Positions 56,258-64,000 of a stretch of DNA of 64,000 nt are shown here, piece after piece. Source of the DNA: Euonymus europaeus (lineage: Eukaryota; Streptophyta; Magnoliopsida; Celastrales; Celastraceae). The translations under genes were made by a program, and so were the position numbers. Positions within the stretch are counted from its first letter, which is position 1, and every line of letters begins with the position of its first letter. The notes beneath the pieces were generated by a model. That model did no database searches, was not told where the DNA came from, and was given only the letters and a program-made list of their open reading frames with translations. The stretch spans positions 20,689,001 to 20,753,000 of the forward strand of contig OY756961.1 in the NCBI GenBank assembly GCA_963580455.1. Reading direction: 5' to 3'.

Positions 56258-56662
56258 ATTAGGAACTCCAATGGTGACTTCGTAGCTACAAGAAATGGTT
56301 TGATGAATGGTTTGTTAGACCCTTCTTTGGCTGAGGCTTTGAGTTGCAAAGAAGCTTTAAGTTGGCTTAAGCACTTGGCCTTTGTTGATACGATTATTGA
56401 GTCGGATGTCAAAGTGGTGGTTAATGCTTGCCTCTCAGGATTATTCTTATTTGGGTTCCATTATTGAAGATTGTAAAATCCTGTCCAATGATTTAGGTGA
56501 TAGCACTTTTGCTTATGTTATAGGTTAGTGAATCGTGTTGCACAAGCTTTAGCTCGTGCAGCAGGTTTTTTGTCTGGTCTACCACCCCTCATTTTATTTT
56601 GGATGTACTGGGTTTGATTGTTCTTAATGAAAGTCCTACTTATTATCAAAAAAATAAAATGT
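56258..56662 (+). pseudogene. LINE 3' fragment (RNase H-like region)
   Basis: Starts NSNGDFVATRNGLMNGLLDP, then AEALSCKEALSWLKH, TIIESDVKVVVNA, GSIIEDCKILSNDLGDS and NRVAQALARAAGFLSGLPP, with frameshifts at about 56430 and 56525. This is the RNase H-like C-terminal region of plant L1 LINEs. It ends in an A-rich tail (ATCAAAAAAATAAAA) near 56645-56660. The element is 5' truncated, as is usual for LINEs. Its insertion point matches unbroken sequence at about 17686. Confidence 0.75.
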
Positions 56663-57544
56663 GGGGTCCGCATAAAATGCTTTGCCAACCAAACGCCACA
56701 TTATTTAGCATTCCATATTCGAAGTATTTATTTAACAATAAATCTTCTATATTGTTTGTTTTAATATCACATATTAAATTGAATGAAACTCACAATCATA
56801 TTTTCATAAGAAACAAATAATATGTTGATCTTCTGAATTGTTGTTAAATAACTTTCATTATTTATATAGGTTCCAAATGTAACTATATAGATTGTTTATT
56901 TATGACATACATCTAACATAATAAACTATCATCAACCAAAAAAAAAAATCTATGGGCTCATTTGATTTAAGAGATGCCATTCAACCCTCTATCTGTTAGT
57001 TTTAAATAATATTTTTGATCCGTCCCAACCTGGGCCAATATGATAAATTAATAAATTGTTAAATTCATAAGATCATATATTTTTAAAAAGATTCATATAG
57101 AATTATCATCTTCAACTTCTTTGTCATTCCTCACGACGTTCCTTCAATAGATGTTTTTGCTTGATTTAATATTAAGTATACATCGAATATAATGTTAGTT
57201 TATTCCAAAAATAAATAGATCCGAGACTTCTATTTAATAAGACTAATTACATTCATGAGCTTCTTTTGGTTCAACAAATTATTAATTAAATATACATAGA
57301 AGAATGATAATTCGTAGTTCAATAATTAGATCATATTGTTATAATCACAATACAAAATACATACATATATTAATTATTAAGTTCATTGATAGATTAATTT
57401 TTATTAAGTAATGTAGGAATTAAAAAAATTATTAGTTTATCAACTAAATTATATCTCCATTAGTTAATTAATATTTTGGAGGTCGTCAATGCTACATTTG
57501 AGGTCATAAGAATAGAAATAAATCTTGAAATACATGGGTAAATT
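56663..57544. other. unassigned very AT-rich stretch
   Basis: No gene or element recognised. Low complexity, many TTATTAAT-like words. Confidence 0.45.
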
Positions 57545-57571
57545 GGTGTAACACTTTTACTAACTCAGGTG
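57545..57571. repeat. RLP-flank repeat, start of block A (copy 2)
   Basis: GGTGTAACACTTTTACTAAC and TCAGGTG match 5325-5352 and continue at 58788 after the element between. Confidence 0.7.
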
Positions 57572-58787
57572 TAGGCCTCTTCAAATGGCCCGTGGGTCTT
57601 GGGCCGGCCTGAACCAAAGGATCAAAGCCCGGCTCGGGCCAGAAGGGACCTCGGGCCTGGGCAGCCCGACTTAGGCCTCGGGCGGGCTTGGATTCCATTT
57701 CTGATATGCGAGCCCGGCCCGAAGCCCGATCATTTGGGCCGGTCCGAAGCCCGAGCCCGAAAAATATAACACAATATATATATATATATATATTTATACA
57801 TTCATACATATACATATATATATATATATTCATACATATACATATATATATATATACGATTTTGCTCAGTTGCGGACTGAACGTACGGGTTGAAATTACA
57901 AACGTACGATCACATCAATGGCTCACAAATACGAAATGTCTTTCTCATCACAACCCGGGTCATCACTTCTCTTTCTCGTCGCAGCCCTTCCACTCTCCAT
58001 CTCTCTCAGCCTCATTTTCTCTCTCTTTGTCTCAGTCGACCCACAGCGAAACCGATCCATGGAAAATGGGAGCTTAGGCAGTTCCTTCGCTGAGCACAAC
58101 AGAATGAAGGGGCCCCTGGGGCCAAACTCATCTTAGAGCCAGAGCACAGATGTGATGAAGATGTGAGGATTTGGTTGTACATATTGTATATTGAGAATAT
58201 CTCGAAGATCTAAAAATCGCCTTCTATATTATTCTTGAAGATCTTTTGGGTATAGGCACTCCATTTTCAATTGGGGGAAAGTGTAAAAAAAGGAAGAAGG
58301 AACTGCACACATGAACTAGCTCAAGGATAAACAACTGATTCAGAACAAAACGAAAGTTAACCTCTCAATTTGGTGTATTGCGTGCAATTAAAGGGCCCAA
58401 TCACCCGACGATCAAAGCAAAATCAGAGGCGATTTCATCGCAAAAGCAGCTACAGAGGGGCACAAATCGGAAGGCGGAAAGAACGACGATGGGTCAGTGA
58501 GGGAGGAGGAGAAGACGATCTGCACAATCTGAGCAAGAGCAGACACGCTGTCGGAAGAAGAACACAAGCTAAGGAGGGCCTGACGGACGCGAAAAAAGGG
58601 TCAAAGCTAGAGAAGATATGTCTCAACCATTAGATGAATCTGACGAATCAAAAAGAAAGTCCGCATTTTAAACCCTTAAGATGAGTTCTTATGAGAGAAC
58701 CACTGTATATATTTATACATATATATATATATATATATCATATAACACACTGTGACAGTGTACATCCCGATGATGACGAGGCCTACG
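57572..58787. mobile_element. non-autonomous hAT-like element
   Basis: A 1216-bp insert in block A; TCAGGTG is found on both sides (57565-57571 and 58788-58794), an 8-bp duplication with one mismatch if the base before is counted. Ends: TAGGCCTCTTCAAAT on the left and, reversed, (CG)TAGGCCTCGTCATC on the right. It has a GC-rich GCCCGGCCCGAAGCCC section at 57590-57765, AT dinucleotide runs at 57776-57862, and no transposase. Copy 1 of block A (5320-5505) is the empty site. Confidence 0.65.
57776..57862. repeat. AT dinucleotide and ATACAT microsatellite
   Basis: Alternating TA runs broken by ATTCATACATATACATA units. Short ORFs in it are low-complexity artefacts. Confidence 0.9.
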
Positions 58788-59036
58788 TCAGGTGTGCTAA
58801 ATGCTTCATTTCGCCACTAAGGATACGGCAAAAGACAACAAAAATAATATGAAAGACTTTGGCAAGACTTCTCTGTAACCCCAAGTTTGGTTCGCTGATT
58901 TGGAGATGGAAATGAGAAGAGAATGTCATGGGAAAGCTATTTGCCACTATAGATGCAGCAAAAGGCAGAAAAAAGAACTTAAAAGGACTTTTGACAGACT
59001 TTTCTGTAACCTCAAGTGGGGCTCACTGATTTGTCT
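58788..59036. repeat. RLP-flank repeat blocks A and B (copy 2)
   Basis: Block A (58796-58940) with TTCATTTCGCCACTAAGGAT and block B (58941-59036) with TTGCCACTATAGATGCAGC, GACAGACTTTTCTGTAACC are adjacent here. They match 5320-5505 and 6497-6600, and end in the CTCACTGATTTGTCTT phrase that also precedes RLP-A and RLP-B remnants. Confidence 0.75.
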
Positions 59037-59563
59037 TCTTTATATCCACTACACATTGCAGTGAAACACTAACACTCAACGCACATACAGAGACAGGACA
59101 CGCCATTACAAAAGGGCCAACCAATTGTAACGCGGAATCCTATATATACTGAATTTCTTATGCTAATACTTCCGATGTGGTATATACCACACCAGCTACT
59201 GCAACAGGACAATTTTGACAAAGTCAACCTAAGGAACACATCTAAACGCAACACTTTAGTTTTTCTTTATATCCACTACACATTGCAGTGAAACACTAAC
59301 ACTCAACGCACATACAGAGACAGGACACGCCATTACAAAAGGGCCAACCAATTGTAACGCGGAATCCTATATATACTGAATTTCTTATGCTAATACTTCC
59401 GATGTGGTATATACCACACCAGCTACTGCAACAGGACAATTTTGACAAAGTCAACCTAAGGAACACATCTAAACGCAACACTTTAGTTTTTCTTTATATC
59501 CACTACACATTGCAGTGAAACACTAACACTCAACGCACATACAGAGACAGGACACTCCATTAC
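59037..59563. repeat. 227-bp tandem repeat, 2.3 copies
   Basis: Units 59037-59263 and 59264-59490 look identical, and a third partial unit runs to about 59560. Each starts TCTTTATATCCACTACACAT. Each has a 16-bp palindrome TGTGGTATATACCACA (59176-59191 and 59403-59418). The identity suggests a recent duplication or, less likely, an assembly artefact. Confidence 0.92.
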
Positions 59564-59705
59564 GCCATTACACTGATTTGTCTTTGATAACGCGTTTGGG
59601 GCGGGACCTTTTTGTCCATTCCCTACGCGTTAGATAATTTTTTATTCATTTCCCTTAAATTATTCATTGGGTATTTTACTTTTACAGAAAATTTTAAATT
59701 ATACA

Positions 59706-60478
59706 CAAGGTTTTAATACGTTAAAGCGATACGCGAGCCGTTTTTCGCTTTGTAGGTGAGGCGTAAGCCTTTTGTGTAAATTTTTTTAATAATACAAAAC
59801 AATTATATATAGTTAAGATAAGCATAATCATTCATAAAAATCATGAAATAAAACAACACAGAATTCAAACATAATTTAATAGTTTATACATGAAAAATTA
59901 ATGAATTAGTCAATTCAATAATCAATATTAATAATTATCAATTCTGTAATTCATCACTTTTGAGAATATCTTATGCATATATTCAATATTCAAGCACGTA
60001 TTTCAAACTTGGGGACAGAGAAACATGAATGCCAAGTGCCAACAGATTGTTGTTCAAAATATTAAAAAGTATCGATTACCTAGGTGATGCTTCTTGCGGT
60101 CTTGCGGCTCACAGAGATGATTGATGTGATGCTTCTAGCTTCTTGAGGTCTTGCGGTGCCTCACAGTTTCAGTAACAGAGGCGCAGCAGAGGTATCCAGC
60201 AAGAGGCGCAGCAGAGGGACTCGGGTATCCAGCAGAGCAGCAGAGGGGCTCATATTCTTCTTTTTTTTTAGGGCTGGCTAAGGGCCAAAACGACGTGGTT
60301 TTGGCCCTTAGCCTGAGTTAAAAAAAATCGTTTGAGGCGTGAGCCTCGTACGCTTCGAAGTCCGCCTTTTCCGCCTCGACCACGCCTTCCGTGCCTTCCG
60401 CCTAGCTGCAGACGCTCCGATGAAATTCCAGCCCGCCTCACCTGGAGGCGCACCTCATGCGCGCCTTTCAAGACCTTG
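59706..60478. mobile_element. non-autonomous hAT-like element (GAGGCG family)
   Basis: Ends: CAAGGTTTTAATACG on the left and, reversed, CAAGGTCTTGAAAGG on the right. Flanking ATTATACA (59698-59705) and ATTACACA (60479-60486) form an 8-bp duplication with one mismatch. The inner ends are rich in GAGGCG/CGCCTC words (GGTGAGGCG near 59755; CTGGAGGCGCACCTC near 60442). No ORF of note. The left inner end is AT-rich, so the inverted repeats have drifted. Confidence 0.6.
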
Positions 60479-60789
60479 ATTACACATGAGTCTTCAATTA
60501 TTTGATAGGATTGAATCAAATGGAACCATCCAAATTTGATGCATTGGTTTGTAACTATGTAGATTGAGTTAGACATTAATTATTACTCTTAAATAAATAA
60601 ATACGTTTGCTAAAGAATTTAATATACTCAAACAATATGTTCATTAATTAATGGGACATATACATATGATATGGGGCAGTTGTGCTAGTATCCATCGGAT
60701 ACATGTATTTTTAACATTCCTAAATTGGGATGCTGAATTCGTCGTTTTCTTTGCATAGAAAGCTACGTCTTCAATACGAGTCTAATAAA

Positions 60790-62260
60790 ATGTCCGGTAA
60801 AAAGATGAACAACTCTTGTGCAAAAACATAATGTAGTTAGCGGGATGGAGAAAAACGAAATGTATGGATAACAACATTATGCGCATAATGATAGCGAATA
60901 TGAATGTGCTTTGTCCTTTCATGATACATATTATATCTTGGGCAAGATAAATAGCACTTTGACTGTCACTCAAATAAGTCTTCACTAATTTCTTTGAATA
61001 GCCCCTTCAACCACATAGCTTCTTAGTTTACAAATTGCTGTAATCGCCATGTATTCAACTTCAGTGGTAGACAAAACAACTATTATCTGTAAAACAGCCT
61101 TCCAACCGATAACACATGCCCTCCAAGGATAAAGACATAACTAGTGAGTGATCTTCTTCTATTCAGATCTCCAGCATAATCAAAATCAACATAACCAATA
61201 ATTCTATCTCTAGTCCTCCCAAAATGTAAACAAACATCAGTAGCGCCACACAAATATATGAGAATCCACTGAACTGTTTTCCAATATCCTCTCCCTGAAT
61301 TTTCCATGTATCCACCATGCTAACTGCATATGATAAATTTAAATGTGTGCAAATCGTGACATACATAAGAGAGCATATACTGCACTAGAGTATGGAACTT
61401 GAGACATATATACTCAATATCATTATCTGATTATGGAGATAAATCAAATGAAAGATTGAAATGAGCCGCTAATGGAGTACTAACCAATTTAGTATTCTGC
61501 ATATTAAATCTTTGTAGTACTTTGTCAATTTATGCCTTATGACTAAGATACAATTTATTTGCCTTTCATCTTTATGAATCTCCATGCCAAGTATCTTCCT
61601 TGCACCTCCCAAATCTTTCATCTAAAACTCCTAACTGAGCTAGGATTTTACCTTTCTTACATCTTCTTTATCCTTGGCTGCTATCAACATATCATCTACA
61701 TATAAGAGAAGATAAACAAACGACCCATCATCATTCTTCTTAGACACAACTTTCATGGCCGCCTCTTATAAAATCATGAGTAATCATGAAAGAGCCAAAC
61801 CTCTTATACCATTGTTTGGGAGACTATTTCAAACCATAAAGACGCTTTTTCAGTAAACACACATAGTCTTTTTCACCTATAACTTCAAAACTATCAGGCG
61901 GCTGCATATAGATGTCTTCCTTGAGTTCTCCATGTAAGAATTATATGTTCACATCTAACTGCTCAAGCTCAAGATCATACAGAGCAACAATACCAAGCAA
62001 AGCTCAAATTGAACTATGCTGTACAACTTGTGAAAACACATCTGTGAAGTCAATACCTAGAATCTGACTGTAACCTTTTACAACTAACCTCACTTTGTAT
62101 ATAAGTTCTTTAACTCTTGGTATTCCTTCTTTTCATTTAAACACTAATTTGCAACGAACAACCTTCTTTCCCTCAGATGTCCATGTGCCATTCTTATGAA
62201 GTGGTTTCATCTCCTCCTACATGGAAATTATCCACACATTATTCCTTTACTTTGTTTCTC
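60790..62260 (-). pseudogene. copia pol remnant (RT-RNase H), Tork/TNT1-type
   Basis: Minus-strand pieces in order: GIPRVKELIYKVRLVVKGYS, QILGIDFTDVFSQVVQHSS, ELEQLDVNI, LHGELKEDIYMQPPDSFEV, LYVDDMLIAAKDK (catalytic YVDD kept), then RNase H parts: WILIYLCGATDVCLHFGRTR, IGYVDFDYAGDLNRRRSLTS, VLSTTEVEYMAI and a degraded tail. Many stops and frameshifts. Integrase and LTRs are not seen. It belongs to the Tork lineage by the VCLHFGRTR and DLDRRRSLTGYVF-type motifs. Confidence 0.8.
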
Positions 62261-62414
62261 TGATTTAATTGTTTCTAAGGAAGAACGAGCCCTGTATGAA
62301 ATTTTTGGATTATTGTTGAATGTTGAATTGCGTACCTTATACATCTTCGATCATCAATCGGACATGGTTTAATCATATATGGGCATGCATCATGTAGTAT
62401 ATATATAGGTTTCG

Positions 62415-62545
62415 TATATATAGGACGGTAGTGCGGGAACCCGCATGTAAAATCACGTGCGGGACACCGGCATTGTCATTAGATGGAGTGCAGGATCCCG
62501 TACGTAAAATCATGTGCGGGATCCCGCACTTGATCTGTGTCATTG
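62415..62545. repeat. GC-richer imperfect repeat, two copies of about 66 bp
   Basis: GTAAAATCACGTGCGGGACA and GTAAAATCATGTGCGGGATC head two imperfect units, with CCCGCA and GTCATT-G motifs in each. Unclear origin. Confidence 0.55.
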
Positions 62546-62579
62546 GTATATATGTTCTTATTCTTGCATGAACATTTTG

Positions 62580-63170
62580 GACATGCATTGTAGATGCATT
62601 TGGGGATTGCAGGTATGGACTCGTGTAATACCCACAGGTGCTACTTGTGAAAATATGGAGTATTGTGAGGCTATATAGGATTTCCAAATGACGTGGGATT
62701 TTTCTTTGGGTCGGGTCAAGACTTCATATGTGTTAATGCACCATACGGTGCAGCCGTGGAAGGGTTCAAGGTCTCTGATGATTTTTTAGAATTTTCGTTG
62801 AGCTAAGTCGGGGTCCCATATGGTTTGATTGCTTACTTTGTAACTTTGTGATCATGTTTAGATGTCTTGTTGTTGCACTTATACGTTGTTTCATATTTCA
62901 ACCTTAATGATGTTAACTACTCTTCTTTATTTCTACTGAGCCATCTGCTCACCCTGTTTCCTTTCTTCGTATTCTTTTGGTGAGACTGGTATTAGTGACC
63001 AAGATACGGGTCAATAGAGGTGGGCATGACATGGAGGGTCACTTGGAGATTTAGGACTCATTAGGTTCATGGGTTGATTGTGTTATTTCACTTTTATGGT
63101 AGTACATTTAGTACTTGGTTTGTATGATAATTGCATATCTATATGGTACAGATGATGGACGTCTGGGAGG
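62580..63170 (+). mobile_element. possible gypsy LTR fragment
   Basis: CTGAGCCATCTGCTCACCCTGT near 62936, followed by GTTTCC and a GGTGAGACTGG stretch, resembles the 3' part of chromovirus-type LTRs. There is no pair, primer site or coding part. Confidence 0.35.
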
Positions 63171-64000
63171 GTATTCCATACGATCGGGACTCCTGTACCG
63201 GGTAGAAGGACTGTGTGTCTGGATCTTATGAAAAAGTATGTTTGTTATGATGTTTTTGTTTGATGTGATATATTCATATGGATTGCATGTGGGTAGGAGG
63301 ATTGATGCCCTACTTAGTATGTGATTGTGGTAGATGGCTGGAGGTCCTACTAGGCTGCGAAATTGATTGATTAATCTATGTGATTGTTGCCGCGTGTTTC
63401 TCCAGTTTGGCACTCTCCGATATAGGGGAGGTGCTGTCAAATTTTTGATAGAATCCATGATTAGGATGACGGGTGAGAATGTTCATAGTGACGAGTGTGA
63501 CATCATCAATAGCGTTCTTGGGTCAAGGCGTTATAATAAGATCGTCATTCAAAATACATATAGATATATGATGATATTGTTGTTATGTATATTGTCTTTT
63601 TTTTGGTTATTTCTGTTTTAGTTTATTACTATTAGTATATATGTAAATTATCTTCTTATTGTTATTTTTATTTTAGATGATAAATATAGATATATATGGT
63701 GGTGATTTAGCACTATTACAATATAGGGGAAATTAGGCTTAGGTCCAAATTTACTAACTTTTAAGAGTAAAAGGACAGCTGAATTTTTTTTGTTAGTTAA
63801 GGTCCTGCTGATTTTTAAATTTATTGAATTAAGCACAAAACTTGAAATTGCAGATTTTTCATTGTTATTTCAATTAAATATGATTGAAAACTTATTTTTC
63901 TCGCTGCGAATGCTTCCGACTTTGGATTGAGGAGAGGCTAGTGGTGTTGGAATCGTGAGGTCGAGACGAATCCAACTCCATTGGTCTTGTCAAGATTAGA
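63171..64000. other. unassigned stretch to window end
   Basis: No gene or element recognised. The small open frame at 63367-63621 shows no family features and is likely chance. Confidence 0.4.

Noticed and set aside
57688..58136. Three overlapping plus-strand ORFs
   Set aside because: They sit in a microsatellite and in the non-autonomous hAT-like element; each is short, overlapping and without features. A serine-rich hydrophobic stretch at about 57960-58040 looked like a signal peptide but no gene follows.
58370..58633. Basic 87-codon ORF
   Set aside because: Composition is R/K/G-rich with no recognisable domain, inside a transposon; likely chance.
59037..59563. CRISPR-like or satellite array
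   Set aside because: Units are 227 bp with no spacers, in a plant genome; it is a plain tandem duplication of 2.3 copies.
63367..63621. 84-codon ORF near the window end
   Set aside because: No domain, in AT-rich unassigned DNA; the hydrophobic tail (LLLCILSFFWLFLF) is a T-rich run.

Overview
The window is nuclear DNA of a flowering plant, probably a eudicot with a large repeat-rich genome. It is AT-rich and has introns with GT-AG borders. It carries Stowaway, hAT, Mutator, PIF/Harbinger, CACTA, Ty1/copia, Ty3/gypsy and LINE remnants around a small cluster of Cf-9-type leucine-rich-repeat receptor-like protein (RLP) genes. Species cannot be read from the sequence. No rRNA, tRNA, CRISPR or organellar genes were seen.

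Layout. 0.6-3.8 kb: minus-strand Ty3/gypsy (Athila-like) debris. 4.9-9.0 kb: a Stowaway MITE, copies of an RLP-upstream repeat, an LTR-like insertion and a Mutator-like element (MULE) carrying a plant mobile domain gene. 9.05-13.5 kb: RLP pseudogene A (5' part only), split by a 4.0-kb MULE whose transposase ends in an OTU-type cysteine protease domain. 13.6-15.75 kb: a second Stowaway and a hAT with a ZMYM1-like transposase. 16.7-17.2 kb: RLP pseudogene B (3' part only). 18.6-23.7 kb: LTR-like sequence and a PIF/Harbinger transposase. 24.3-27.3 kb: RLP1, the only intact host gene seen. 27.5-32.3 kb: minus-strand SIRE-type copia remnant. 32.3-36.8 kb: gypsy LTR-like sequence and an Athila gag-protease remnant with a tandem duplication. 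37.4-39.9 kb: RLP2, inverted relative to RLP1, with one stop codon and a 471-bp in-frame deletion. 41-43 kb: gypsy debris. 43.8-51.2 kb: a CACTA fragment with a 4.9-kb copia element nested in it. 51.2-54.0 kb: RLP3, lacking its 5' end and with a stop before the membrane anchor. 54-60.5 kb: a non-autonomous element with captured gene pieces, a LINE tail, two hAT-like elements and a 227-bp tandem repeat. 60.8-62.3 kb: minus-strand Tork-type copia pol remnant. 62.4 kb to the end: LTR-like and unassigned DNA.

How it fits together. RLPs of this type are plasma-membrane immune receptors without a kinase; in known members they signal through the partner kinases SOBIR1 and BAK1. Here one complete copy sits among four damaged ones, and nearly every damaged copy can be tied to a visible event: a MULE insertion, CACTA truncation, a microhomology deletion or a nonsense codon. 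Paralogous RLP flanks serve as empty sites, so several insertion borders and target-site duplications can be read at base level. The most unusual coding content is the MULE transposase-OTU fusion and the plant-mobile-domain MULE. Both are decayed, and both belong to element types I believe are already known, so I cannot claim a wholly new system.
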